From NCBI RefSeq assembly GCF_050231725.1, contig NZ_CP077172.1, forward strand, positions 1,426,001-1,490,000: a DNA stretch of 64,000 bases, read 5' to 3'. This document shows positions 8,685-17,264 of this stretch, one piece after another (within the stretch, counting starts at the first letter, position 1; every line of letters starts with the position of its first letter). The notes below the pieces were generated by a model. That model did no database searches and was not told the origin of the DNA. It saw only the letters and a program-made list of their open reading frames with translations. Both the position numbers and the translations under genes were made by a program. The DNA comes from Fusobacterium nucleatum_L. GTDB taxonomy: Bacteria > Fusobacteriota > Fusobacteriia > Fusobacteriales > Fusobacteriaceae.

Positions 8685-11495
8685 CTAGAAGTATGCCTTA
8701 AATTTTTGAGCTTTTTTTGCATCTAGTTTTTTAAGTTCATCATACAATTTTTTGGCTTCTTTTGTATTATTTTTTACAAGTTTATAATAAATTAATTTTT
8801 CAATAGCATAAGCTTTTAAATCTTTATTATTTTTTACTGCATACAATTTTGTAAATAGCTTTTCAGCTTCAGTTACATTTTCTTGATTATCATAAATTTC
8901 GGCAGCTCTTAACATAGCATCATTTGCAAGGTTCCCATTTTTTATATATACAGCCTTATAGTCAATTAATGCCATTTTTAAATTGTTTTCTTTTTCATTT
9001 GCTTGTCCTAATCTATACAGGATATATTCTTCTGGATTTTTATTTATAGAAGTATAAGTTCCATAGTATTTTTTAGTCTTTGATAAGTCTTTCTTATCAA
9101 AATAATAATCTCCTAAAGTTTTTGAAGCATAAGCTTTATATTTATCATATTGCAACAATGTTTCATATTCTTTTATTGCTTTAGGATCTTTTTTTGCTGT
9201 ATAGTATTGTGCCAAGTAATAACTTTTTTCTTCTTCTGACGTTAACTCTGATATATATTTTTCAATATCTTTATAATCTTTCTTTTGTAATTTTAAAGTT
9301 ATTATTTTAGCAGTATTATTTTCTTTAATACCTATATCATCAGTATTTGCATTTGATTCATTTAAAGATTCTATTGCCTTATCAGTATCGCCACTTTCTA
9401 TATACATATTTGTAGTGAGATTTGTTATAGTTCCTCTTAAATTACTATTTGGATATACAGTCATAAAATTATTTTTTTCTTTTTCAAAAGCATCTGTATT
9501 TCCTGTTAAACTAAGTGTCATTATATATTTATAATATGCCTGTTCTCCATAGAAAGTTTCACCATATTGGCTGTAGATTTCTTTATACAAGCTTCCTGCT
9601 TTTTCATAATTTTTTTCATTATAGTAACTATCTGCTATTTGGAAATTACCATAGGCTTCATAACCTTTCATACTAGCTATCTTTGAATAGTAAGTTCTAG
9701 CTTGATCATATTTTCCAAGTCTAAAATAACTTAATCCAATTTTATCAAGCATTTCACTATATATAGCTTTTTCTTTTTCAGTATTTAAACTAGGTAAGTA
9801 CAGTTCTCCAGCTTGAACAGCCTCACTGTATTTTTCTGCTAAAAAGTTGTTTCTAACTCTATTTAAATAAACCTTTGTACTTAAACTTTTATCACCACTT
9901 GTCAACACTTTTTGGAATTGTGTTTCAGCTTCATTATACTTCCCCAGTCCCATAGCAGCAATACCTTTTAAATAGTTTACACTAGTTTCATCTTGTACTA
10001 GAGACAGATATTGTTCCATATCATCATATTTTTTTTGCTCCAACAATGTTGAAATTAAACTTGAGATAACTTCTATATTAGTATATTGACTCAAATAAGA
10101 CTTGTAGATTTCCTCAGCTTTTTCTGGTTTACCAGCCTTATAGTAAGCATCACCTGTATATAAATATATATCCTTTTTAAATTCTGTATCATCAGAATAT
10201 AGGTTATTGTATTGATTAAATCTAACTCCTAAATCTTCCATGTCAAGCATTTGGCTATCTAAAAGGATTACTCTGAATAAGTTTTCTTTATCTGGTGAAA
10301 TTGCAAATAGTCTACCATAATAATCTTTGGCTAATTTGTAATTTCCAACTTGATAGGCAGAATTTGCAATTATTCTTATAATATTATCCGTATCAACTTG
10401 ACTTACTACAACTTTTCTTATAATTTCTCTATCTCTTATAATTTCATCAAAATTTTTCAATTTATAATTTATTGCAAATATATGATAAATTGATTGATTG
10501 TAATAGTCACTATTTTTTAATGATTGAAATTTTTTTAAGGCTTCTTGATATCTTCCCTTTTTGTATAGGGAATAAGCTTCCCCATAGATAAGTCTAGGAT
10601 TATTTTTATCATCACTTTGACTATAATAATTTAGAGCTTTATCATAATTTTCCTTTGTTACATACAGGTCACCTATCATAGTCATCGCAGTATTATACTC
10701 TTTTGTTCCTCTTATTATATCCAAATAAAAATTCACTTTTTCTTCATCTTTCTTATTGCTATAAATTTCTATTAAATATAAAGTTGCCTTTCTTGAGTAT
10801 TCAGTAGAAGAGCTTGTATCTGCTAAATTTTCAAAATATTTTATAGCTTCATCTGTATTACCTTTTCTATAAAGAGCAGAAGCTTTTAAATAGGAAACCA
10901 TTTCTTTATTTTCACCAGGCATAGCTTTTGAAAACTCTGAAAGCCAATAAATAGCTTTGTCATAATTTTTTAAATTATAATGGACTATACCCAGTCCCAT
11001 CATTGCTTCTTTGTAGTTTGTATATTTATTATCTACAATTTCAATATATGCTTTTTGAGCAGCCTCATTATTTTCTTTAGCTAGAAAATCTTGTGCCACT
11101 GCAAAAAAAGTTGTTTGGTATATTTTTTTGTCTTTAATTTCTCTCAAGTAAAACATAGCTGAATCAGTATTGTTTAATAGTGCATTTGCCCTAGCTAAAT
11201 AAGAGGCATATTCATCTTTCTGAGACTTACTCTCCTCTAATGTAAATAATCTTTTAAAGATTTCCTCAGCTTTCTTATAGTTTTTTTCTAAGAAATAAAT
11301 TTTTGCAACCTTATCTTTCATACTCTTTTGATGCTTAGATTCAGGATATTTTTGTAAAAATTTTTCTGATTCAAGCAAAGCAGCCTTAAAATTTCTTTCT
11401 TTATATAAATTATCAATAGTTTTAAAATCTTCTGATTCCCCAGAAAAAATTATACTATAACTAGCTAAAAACGATATTATTAAAAATTTTTTCAT
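8685..11495 (-). CDS. Secreted TPR-repeat protein, 936 residues
   Basis: A signal peptide (MKKFLIISFLASYSIIFSGE) is followed by tetratricopeptide repeats over nearly the whole length, recognisable by recurring A..YY..G.Y..A...Y and L.G.YY..K.YDKA patterns (for example NYDKALNYYSQS and KYDQARTYYSKI). No enzymatic domain is visible. Such proteins usually act as periplasmic scaffolds, comparable to CpoB/YbgF in Tol-Pal operons but far larger. It begins 9 bp after a DUF116 gene and is followed by the secreted protein and exbB-exbD-tonB, so I infer an envelope-organising partner of the motor. Confidence 0.88.
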   Translation of the reverse strand: MKKFLIISFLASYSIIFSGESEDFKTIDNLYKERNFKAALLESEKFLQKYPESKHQKSMKDKVAKIYFLEKNYKKAEEIFKRLFTLEESKSQKDEYASYLARANALLNNTDSAMFYLREIKDKKIYQTTFFAVAQDFLAKENNEAAQKAYIEIVDNKYTNYKEAMMGLGIVHYNLKNYDKAIYWLSEFSKAMPGENKEMVSYLKASALYRKGNTDEAIKYFENLADTSSSTEYSRKATLYLIEIYSNKKDEEKVNFYLDIIRGTKEYNTAMTMIGDLYVTKENYDKALNYYSQSDDKNNPRLIYGEAYSLYKKGRYQEALKKFQSLKNSDYYNQSIYHIFAINYKLKNFDEIIRDREIIRKVVVSQVDTDNIIRIIANSAYQVGNYKLAKDYYGRLFAISPDKENLFRVILLDSQMLDMEDLGVRFNQYNNLYSDDTEFKKDIYLYTGDAYYKAGKPEKAEEIYKSYLSQYTNIEVISSLISTLLEQKKYDDMEQYLSLVQDETSVNYLKGIAAMGLGKYNEAETQFQKVLTSGDKSLSTKVYLNRVRNNFLAEKYSEAVQAGELYLPSLNTEKEKAIYSEMLDKIGLSYFRLGKYDQARTYYSKIASMKGYEAYGNFQIADSYYNEKNYEKAGSLYKEIYSQYGETFYGEQAYYKYIMTLSLTGNTDAFEKEKNNFMTVYPNSNLRGTITNLTTNMYIESGDTDKAIESLNESNANTDDIGIKENNTAKIITLKLQKKDYKDIEKYISELTSEEEKSYYLAQYYTAKKDPKAIKEYETLLQYDKYKAYASKTLGDYYFDKKDLSKTKKYYGTYTSINKNPEEYILYRLGQANEKENNLKMALIDYKAVYIKNGNLANDAMLRAAEIYDNQENVTEAEKLFTKLYAVKNNKDLKAYAIEKLIYYKLVKNNTKEAKKLYDELKKLDAKKAQKFKAYF

Positions 11496-11504
11496 AATAT
11501 TCTC

Positions 11505-12035
11505 CTATATATTAATTTTCTCTAAAATTTTATAGATATCAGTCATAACAACTGTTGTATTAATACAAGGTTCTCCGGTTATTATATTAGATACTCCGTA
11601 AACTAGAAATGGTTCAGCATCCTTTATTCCACTTATTAAATCTCTTTTGCAGGCTACTGCAATTATTAAGCTTGGTTTTATTTCTTTTACATGTTTTCGT
11701 GCAAGTGTTCCACCAGTTGCTATTTTTATTTCTATGTTTTGATACTTATTTTGTATATCTACAAAATTATAGACTATGCATTTTCCACAAGCTCGACAAT
11801 TATTTATATTAGATGTTATTTTATACTTACAATCATAGAGTTGTATACAATGAGGCAAAAGTATCAAAATTTTATCATTTGCTTTCTTTTTAATCTTTTT
11901 TGATACATAATTATTATTTACTTCTAAAAATTTTTTAGCAAAATAATCATTTAGTTTTTGTTTTTTAAACTTTGTTGTAACAATAAAAGCTATATATAAC
12001 AAAGATTTTAAAAGATTCACATAAAATTTTTTCAC
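11505..12035 (-). CDS. DUF116 domain protein
   Basis: This 176-residue protein starts with GTG (GGAGAG upstream) and has a hydrophobic N-terminal stretch followed by the DUF116 core: LLPHCIQLYDCKYKI, NCRACGKC, and IATGGTLARKHVKEIKPSLIIAVACKRDLISGI. The conserved cysteines look like a metal or iron-sulphur site. The biochemical function of the family is not established. It lies 9 bp upstream of the TPR gene on the same strand and may be the first gene of the exbBD-tonB operon. Confidence 0.83.
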   Translation of the reverse strand: MKKFYVNLLKSLLYIAFIVTTKFKKQKLNDYFAKKFLEVNNNYVSKKIKKKANDKILILLPHCIQLYDCKYKITSNINNCRACGKCIVYNFVDIQNKYQNIEIKIATGGTLARKHVKEIKPSLIIAVACKRDLISGIKDAEPFLVYGVSNIITGEPCINTTVVMTDIYKILEKINI

Positions 12036-12171
12036 TTTGCTCTCCTCAAAAAACTATTTAAAAAAATTATAACATATTAAAGTTCTTATTACAATTTTTA
12101 GATTAATTATTTACCTTAGACTATAAAAACTTTTTAAAAGTTTGTTTAATTTTTTTGCAGATTAAAGTTAT

Positions 12172-12200
12172 AAAAAAAGGGATTATAAATCCCCTTTAAA
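12172..12200 (-). terminator. Rho-independent terminator overlapping a stop codon
   Basis: On the minus strand a short stem of AAAGGGGATT paired with AATCCCTTT is followed by a run of seven T. The TAA stop of the C26 hydrolase lies inside the hairpin loop, so the gene and its terminator overlap. Confidence 0.75.
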
Positions 12201-13049
12201 AAATTCCTTTTTCTCTTCATTTTCTATTTCTTTAATTTTTTTATCAATATCCTTTTCTTCCTTTTCTTGTTGATGAATATCTTCTTTTAAAATAACTTCT
12301 CCAGGTTTACTTTCTATACAAATGTTAATAAATTTTTTAAAAATTCCCCTTGCAAAAGTACTTTTATCATACATCATTTCAGGATGGAATTGAACTCCTA
12401 TTACAAATAATTCTTCTTCATTTTCTCTTTCAACTGCTTCAATTATTCCATCTGGAGCTGTAGCAACAACTTTAAGCCCTTTAGCTACTTGCTTTAAAGC
12501 TTGGTGGTGAAATGAGTTTACTCTTTCAATTTCTAATTTATCTGCCATTCTAAATAAAGTTGAATGTTTATCTATTTTTATTGAGTGAGTTGCTTGGTAA
12601 GGAGAACCTATTTGATAATGTTTTATATGTTCACCTGGAGCATAAGAAATATCTTGATATAGAGTTCCACCATAAGTAACATTAAGTATTTGCATACCAC
12701 GACAGATAGCAAATATAGGTTTTTTTAGGTCAATAGCTGCTTTAATCAGTGCCATTTCATGTATGTCTCTTTCAGGAAATATAGCTTCTAACTTTTCTAA
12801 AGGTTCTTCTCCATAGAAATTAGGATCTACATCACGCCCACCTGATAAAACCAAACCATCTAGCATTTTTACTTGTTCTCTTATTGCTGAAACATCTTTT
12901 AAAATTGGAAGAGTAACAGGAATCCCTCCCGATTTATATACTGCATCAATATAAGAGTAAGCAACACAAGAATATTTATCTCCTAAAAATAATTGATCTT
13001 TTTCTTCATATATCATACTTGCTGAAATTCCAATAATTGGTTTTTTCAT
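12183..13049 (-). CDS. Class-I amidotransferase-type hydrolase (peptidase C26, PuuD-like)
   Basis: The family hydrolyses gamma-glutamyl amide bonds, for example gamma-glutamyl-GABA in polyamine degradation. The catalytic cysteine lies in FAICRGMQILN, the histidine and glutamate in GVQFHPEMM, and the oxyanion region is LSGGRDVDPNFYGEEP. The C-terminal tail of about 40 residues is Lys/Glu-rich and not part of the fold. At 288 aa it is somewhat longer than PuuD because of that tail. It overlaps the Crp-like regulator by 4 bp, so the two are translationally coupled. The exact substrate is unknown. Confidence 0.88.
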   Translation of the reverse strand: MKKPIIGISASMIYEEKDQLFLGDKYSCVAYSYIDAVYKSGGIPVTLPILKDVSAIREQVKMLDGLVLSGGRDVDPNFYGEEPLEKLEAIFPERDIHEMALIKAAIDLKKPIFAICRGMQILNVTYGGTLYQDISYAPGEHIKHYQIGSPYQATHSIKIDKHSTLFRMADKLEIERVNSFHHQALKQVAKGLKVVATAPDGIIEAVERENEEELFVIGVQFHPEMMYDKSTFARGIFKKFINICIESKPGEVILKEDIHQQEKEEKDIDKKIKEIENEEKKEFFKGDL

Positions 13050-13699
13050 AATATTTCACCCCTATTTAATATAATCAGTTTTTTTCTATTTATTTTTAAA
13101 AAATTTTCTTTTTCTAAAATTTTTAAATTCCTACTTATTACCTCTCTTGAACTTCCTAAATTCTTTGCTATTTCTTCGTGTGTAAAAAAAACTTCAGTTT
13201 TATTTAAGCTATATAAAAAATTAAGTAATCTATCTTTAAGTGGTATAAGTAAAATGTTTTGTAATGATAATATAGATTTAGAAAATTTTTCTTTTGTTAA
13301 ATTGTGTAAAAATTTTTCCATTATGCTATATTTATTTCTAAAAAGCTCTAATACTGAGTGTGGTATTAAAAGTATTTCACTGTTTTCTTCTGCAATGAAG
13401 GCTATATCTGAAGCTATAGTTTCAGAATTATTAGAAAAATTTTCAAAAAATTCTATTTCCATTTTATTTAAATAGTAAAGAGGTAGCTCTCTTGAATCTA
13501 AAGAAGATAAAAAAAATCTAAGTTTTCCAGATTTTAAAAATAACAAGCCTTCTAATTCATATGAGTTAAAAAAAATAGAATTTTTTTTTAAAGATAAAAT
13601 ACGACTTGAAAGAATAATTTTTGCTCTATCATTTTGTTTTATATCTTGCCAAAATGGGAAAATTTTTTCAAGATGTCTTATATCTTCTTTACTTATCAC
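13046..13699 (-). CDS. Crp/Fnr-family transcriptional regulator
   Basis: A cyclic-nucleotide-binding-like beta-roll (about 10-125) is followed by the dimer helix and a C-terminal winged helix (FTHEEIAKNLGSSREVISRNLKILEKENFLKI). There is no N-terminal cysteine cluster as in FNR and no obvious cAMP phosphate-binding motif, so the signal is unknown. The length of 217 aa is normal. It is co-transcribed with the downstream C26 hydrolase (4-bp overlap). A perfect inverted repeat about 60 bp upstream of the start (13760-13780) may be its own operator. Confidence 0.88.
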   Translation of the reverse strand: MISKEDIRHLEKIFPFWQDIKQNDRAKIILSSRILSLKKNSIFFNSYELEGLLFLKSGKLRFFLSSLDSRELPLYYLNKMEIEFFENFSNNSETIASDIAFIAEENSEILLIPHSVLELFRNKYSIMEKFLHNLTKEKFSKSILSLQNILLIPLKDRLLNFLYSLNKTEVFFTHEEIAKNLGSSREVISRNLKILEKENFLKINRKKLIILNRGEIL

Positions 13700-13759
13700 A
13701 ATATCACCTCAGTCCCATTATATCATAATTATCTAAAAAATAGTATTAAATATATTTTT

Positions 13760-13780
13760 TTATAACATTTTATGTTATAA
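13760..13780. promoter_or_regulatory. 21-bp palindrome, candidate Crp/Fnr operator
   Basis: The half-sites TTATAACAT and ATGTTATAA are separated by TTT and match perfectly. The site lies in the divergent gap between the Crp/Fnr-like gene (minus) and the SDR gene (plus). A TATAAT at 13717-13722 on the minus strand would place the palindrome centre about 60 bp upstream of that start site, a classical activator position. Binding is an inference. Confidence 0.45.
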
Positions 13781-13823
13781 TAATATTCTGTTTTAACAAT
13801 TTTTTAATATACTTTAATTATAC

Positions 13824-13852
13824 TTTAATATAATAGAAATATATTGTATAAT
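13824..13852 (+). promoter_or_regulatory. Probable promoter of the SDR gene
   Basis: TTTAAT, a 17-bp spacer and TATAAT precede the SDR start by 40 bp. The -10 box is perfect and the -35 box weak, in a very AT-rich stretch where chance matches are common. Confidence 0.45.
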
Positions 13853-13891
13853 ATATAAAACAAATAAGTTTGATATTGAAAGGAAAATTTA

Positions 13892-14644
13892 ATGAAAGTT
13901 TTTATAGTTGGAGGAAGTTCAGGAATAGGGTTATCTCTTGCAAAAAGATATACTAGTTTAGGAAATGAAGTAGCTATTTGTGGAACTAATGAAGAAAAAT
14001 TGAGAAAGATAAAAGAAAGTGGAGTTAATATAAAAATTTATAAGGCTGATGTTAGAGATAAGGAAGAATTAAAATCAGTTATAGATGATTTTTCTAAGGG
14101 AGACTTAGATTTAATTATAAATTCTGCTGGAGTATATACAAATAATAGAACTGCAAAACTAACTGATGAGCAAGCCTATGCTATGATAGATATAAATTTA
14201 ACAGGAACTTTAAATACTTTTGAAGCAGTTAGAGACATGATGTTTAAAAATAATAAAGGACATATTGCTATTGTTTCTTCTATTGCAGGTTTACTTGATT
14301 ATCCTAAAGCATCTGTTTATGCTAGGACAAAAATGACTATAATGGGAGTTTGTGAAACATATAGAGCATTTTTTAGAAATTATAATATTAATATAACTAC
14401 AATAGTACCTGGCTATATAGCTACAGATAAATTAAAATCTTTAAGAAAAGATGATATAACAAATAAACCTACGGTACTTTCGGAGGAACAATCTACAGAT
14501 ATAATAATAAAAGCCATTGAAGAAAAAAAGGAAAAAATAATATATCCATTAAGTATGAAAATTTTAATTTCAATAATAACAAAACTTCCCAAAAAAGTCT
14601 TGACTTATATTTTGATAAAACAAGCTAATTGGGGGAAAAAATAA
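13892..14644 (+). CDS. Short-chain dehydrogenase/reductase (SDR)
   Basis: This NAD(P)-dependent oxidoreductase has a Rossmann fold. The nucleotide-binding motif is VGGSSGIGLSLAKRY at the N-terminus, NSAG is near residue 87, the catalytic serine is in IVSSIAG, and the active-site YxxxK is YARTK. The length of 250 aa is typical. A short C-terminal hydrophobic stretch (MKILISIITKLPKKVLTYILI) suggests membrane association, as in some lipid-acting SDRs. AAAGGAAAA precedes the ATG. The substrate cannot be read from the sequence. Confidence 0.9.
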   Translation: MKVFIVGGSSGIGLSLAKRYTSLGNEVAICGTNEEKLRKIKESGVNIKIYKADVRDKEELKSVIDDFSKGDLDLIINSAGVYTNNRTAKLTDEQAYAMIDINLTGTLNTFEAVRDMMFKNNKGHIAIVSSIAGLLDYPKASVYARTKMTIMGVCETYRAFFRNYNINITTIVPGYIATDKLKSLRKDDITNKPTVLSEEQSTDIIIKAIEEKKEKIIYPLSMKILISIITKLPKKVLTYILIKQANWGKK

Positions 14645-14725
14645 TTATTGAAATTATTTGGATTTATTATTATAATATGAAAAGTATTTTTATTTTATGT
14701 TTTACAGAATTATATTACACTAATG

Positions 14726-14763
14726 AAAGGAGTTATGAGAAATTTCTCATATAAGTTTTTAAT
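14726..14763 (+). promoter_or_regulatory. Leader with ribosome site and 18-bp palindrome before the MgtC-like gene
   Basis: AAAGGAG at 14726-14732 is followed by a perfect 18-bp palindrome (14734-14751, half-site TATGAGAAA). The MgtC-like ATG at 14764 lies 31 nt from AAAGGAG and has no ribosome site of its own. If the palindrome folds, the site is brought to about 12 nt from the ATG. A 21-codon frame starting inside the palindrome (14735-14800) overlaps the gene start but would have only 2 nt of spacing. Confidence 0.5.
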
Positions 14764-15516
14764 ATGCCTAATATACTTGAAACAATTGATAAATTTTTAA
14801 ACCTTAAATTTGCAGGAGAATTAACAGTTGAAGTTGTCTGTTTTAGACTAATGTTAGCTATTATTCTGGGTGGAATTGTGGGTTATGAAAGAGAAAAAAA
14901 TAATCGTCCTGCTGGTTTTAGAACACATATTTTAGTTTGTTTTGGAGCTGCTATTGTATCTATGATACAAGATCAGTTAAGATTGAATATTCTTGATATA
15001 GCTAGAACAGAAGGGAATGTTGTTGCTTCTGTTATAAAAACTGACTTAGGAAGACTTGGAGCTCAGGTAATAAGTGGAGTAGGTTTCTTAGGTGCAGGTA
15101 GTATAATGAAAGAAAAAGGAGAAACCGTTGGTGGATTGACAACTGCTGCTGGAATTTGGGCAACTGCTTGTGTTGGATTAGGAATTGGTTGGGGATTTTA
15201 TAATATTGCTGTTGTTGCAATAATATTCATGATAATAATTATGGTTTCTTTAAAAAGAGTGGAATCTAAATTTGTTAAAAGATCGAGACTCATGAAATTT
15301 GAAGTTAAATTTTTTGATGCAGAAGACTTTGCAAATGGTCTTATAGAAGCTTATGAAATTTTTAGACAAAAATCTATAAAAATTTCTGAAATAGATAAAT
15401 ATCAAGATGAAGGTATAGTGACTTTTACAGTAAATATGAGAGGAAGAAGTAACATTTCTGATGTTGTTGTTTCTCTTTCATCAATTAAAAATGTTGAATA
15501 TGTAAGGGATGTATAA
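14764..15516 (+). CDS. MgtC/SapB family membrane protein
   Basis: The N-terminal half holds the MgtC membrane domain with the typical RLMLAIILGGIVGYEREKNNRPAGFRTHILVCFGAAIVSM, then GVGFLGAGSIMKE and TTAAGIWATACVGLGIGWGF. The C-terminal part (about 165-250) is a soluble ACT-like domain. The length of 250 aa is normal. Some homologues affect Mg2+ limitation responses and F-type ATPase, but the role here is not shown. The chosen ATG lacks a close ribosome site, and an in-frame stop at 14752-14754 rules out an upstream extension. The ruvC start overlaps its stop. Confidence 0.88.
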   Translation: MPNILETIDKFLNLKFAGELTVEVVCFRLMLAIILGGIVGYEREKNNRPAGFRTHILVCFGAAIVSMIQDQLRLNILDIARTEGNVVASVIKTDLGRLGAQVISGVGFLGAGSIMKEKGETVGGLTTAAGIWATACVGLGIGWGFYNIAVVAIIFMIIIMVSLKRVESKFVKRSRLMKFEVKFFDAEDFANGLIEAYEIFRQKSIKISEIDKYQDEGIVTFTVNMRGRSNISDVVVSLSSIKNVEYVRDV

Positions 15517-16088
15517 TGCGTGTTATAGGGATAGATCCAGGTACAGCAATAGTTGGATATGGGATTATAGATTACGATAAAAATAAATATTCAGTAGTTG
15601 ACTATGGGGTTATACTGACTTCAAAAGATTTAAGTACAGAAGAAAGATTAGAGATTGTATACAATGAAACAGATAAGATTTTAAAAAAATATAAACCTGA
15701 ATTTATGGCAATTGAAGATTTATTTTATTTTAAAAATAATAAGACTGTAATTTCAGTTGCACAGGCAAGAGGAGTTCTTTTACTTGTAGGAAAGCAAAAT
15801 AATATTCCTATATCTAGTTACACACCACTTCAAGTAAAAATTGGAATTACAGGTTATGGAAAAGCTGAAAAAAAACAGGTTCAACAGATGGTACAAAAAT
15901 TTTTAGGACTTTCAGAAATACCTAAACCTGATGATGCAGCAGATGCTTTAGCTATTTGTATTACTCATATAAATTCATTGGGTTCTAAAATAAATTTTAG
16001 TAAAATTTCAAGCCTTAAAAAAATATCTGTTCCCTCTGGAAAAAATAAAATCTCTCTAGAAGAGTATAAAAATTTATTAAAAAATTAA
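15516..16088 (+). CDS. ruvC: Holliday junction resolvase RuvC
   Basis: RuvC cleaves four-way DNA junctions during recombination. The acidic catalytic residues are visible: D7 in GIDPGTAIVGYG, E67 in MAIEDLFYF, and the D139/D140/D143 group in KPDDAADALAI. The length of 190 aa is slightly above the usual 170 because of a basic C-terminal tail. The ATG shares its A with the stop of the MgtC-like gene (TAATG), so translation is coupled. ruvA and ruvB are not in this window. Confidence 0.95.
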   Translation: MRVIGIDPGTAIVGYGIIDYDKNKYSVVDYGVILTSKDLSTEERLEIVYNETDKILKKYKPEFMAIEDLFYFKNNKTVISVAQARGVLLLVGKQNNIPISSYTPLQVKIGITGYGKAEKKQVQQMVQKFLGLSEIPKPDDAADALAICITHINSLGSKINFSKISSLKKISVPSGKNKISLEEYKNLLKN

Positions 16089-16097
16089 GGAAGATTC

Positions 16098-16604
16098 ATG
16101 GAAAATATTAAAATTTTAGTTCTTGATGTTGATGGAACTTTAACAGACGGAAAAATATATGTTGATGACAAAGATAACTCTTTTAAAGCTTTCAATGTAA
16201 AAGATGGCTTTGCTATTGTAAATTGGTTAAAGCTTGGAGGAGAAGTTGCTATATTAACAGGCAAAAAGTCAAATATTGTAGAAAGAAGAGCAAAAGAACT
16301 TGGTATAAAATATATTATTCAAGCTTCAAAAAATAAAACACAAGATTTAAAAAAATTATTAGGGGAATTAAACATAACTTTTGAGAACACAGCCTATATG
16401 GGAGATGATTTGAATGATTTAGGAGTTATGAAAAATGTTGCTTTATCGGCTTGCCCTAAAGATTCAGTACAGGAAGTTTTAGAAATTTGTAATTTTATCT
16501 CTTCAAAAACTGGTGGAGATGGGGCTGTAAGAGAATTCTTGGAATACATTATGAAAAATAATGGAATGTGGACAAAAGTTTTAGAGAAGTATTCAAATGA
16601 ATAA
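16098..16604 (+). CDS. kdsC: KdsC-like 3-deoxy-D-manno-octulosonate 8-phosphate phosphatase
   Basis: This HAD-family phosphatase makes Kdo for lipopolysaccharide in the cytoplasm. Motif I is LDVDGTLTDG (nucleophile D10, acid D12), motif II is ILTGKKS, and motif IV is MGDDLNDLGVM; GFAIVNWL and the C1-type small cap match KdsC. The length of 168 aa fits. It lies 9 bp after ruvC. A functional Kdo pathway agrees with a Gram-negative envelope. Confidence 0.92.
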   Translation: MENIKILVLDVDGTLTDGKIYVDDKDNSFKAFNVKDGFAIVNWLKLGGEVAILTGKKSNIVERRAKELGIKYIIQASKNKTQDLKKLLGELNITFENTAYMGDDLNDLGVMKNVALSACPKDSVQEVLEICNFISSKTGGDGAVREFLEYIMKNNGMWTKVLEKYSNE

Positions 16605-16624
16605 TATAATTTTAAGGAGGGAAA

Positions 16625-17167
16625 ATGCCTAATTTTGAAAAAATTAATAAAATGATAGATTTAATTGAAGATAGTCAAATAATGGAAGGGTTAAGTTTCA
16701 ATGAGTTTGCAATGGAATTTTATTCAGAAGTAAAATTACTACCTTTATCAAGGTATTTAAAAACTAATAATAGGGTTAAGAGAATGCCAAAGATTATGAA
16801 TATGAGAAAAGCAGGGGAGCTTTTGTTATTTACCAAAACTGATGATGAAACTTTAAGTTTTTTAAAGAGAAAAGGCTATACTGAAATTCCTAGTCTTGAT
16901 TATAAGACTATAATGTTACTTAGAAAGCTTGATCCTATTGATAACTGGAAAAAAGTTTTAGCTTTCTTTAATGGAGATAAGACAGTGGAAGAAATAAATC
17001 TTTCAACAAGACCTATTTTGTTCCCTCAAGAAATAAAAAAATTGGAAGAATATATTAAAGATGAATTAAGCTTAAATGATGAAGAATTTGAGCACTTTAT
17101 GAGAGCTTCTTCTGTTGCTATTAGAAATAAAGAAGTAATGAAGGCTATTAAAAAATTGAGTAGATAA
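16625..17167 (+). CDS. Unrecognised 180-residue cytoplasmic protein
   Basis: I do not recognise this family. The protein is soluble, rich in Lys, Glu and Leu, with no signal peptide or membrane segment, and predicted mostly helical (for example EEIKKLEEYIKDELSLNDEEFEHFMRAS). GGAGGG precedes the ATG, and the gene follows kdsC by 20 bp on the same strand, so it is probably the last gene of the ruvC-kdsC operon, which ends at a bidirectional terminator. Confidence 0.7.
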   Translation: MPNFEKINKMIDLIEDSQIMEGLSFNEFAMEFYSEVKLLPLSRYLKTNNRVKRMPKIMNMRKAGELLLFTKTDDETLSFLKRKGYTEIPSLDYKTIMLLRKLDPIDNWKKVLAFFNGDKTVEEINLSTRPILFPQEIKKLEEYIKDELSLNDEEFEHFMRASSVAIRNKEVMKAIKKLSR

Positions 17168-17207
17168 TATCTTTTATTTATTAATTAATACTATTTTACA
17201 AACAATC

Positions 17208-17250
17208 AAAAATGTACCAAAGATAAAATAATTATCAATGGTACATTTTA
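17208..17250. terminator. Bidirectional terminator
   Basis: AAAATGTACCA pairs with TGGTACATTTT, with an inner GATAA/TTATC stem, and T-rich tracts follow on both strands. It separates the converging ruvC-kdsC operon (plus) and the glutamate-fermentation operon (minus). Confidence 0.85.
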
Positions 17251-17264
17251 TTTTTATAATTTTA

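Noticed and set aside
14735..14800. 21-codon leader peptide frame before the MgtC-like gene
   Set aside because: It has only 2 nt between the ribosome site and the ATG, and the ATG sits inside the palindrome. Kept as a note, not as a CDS.
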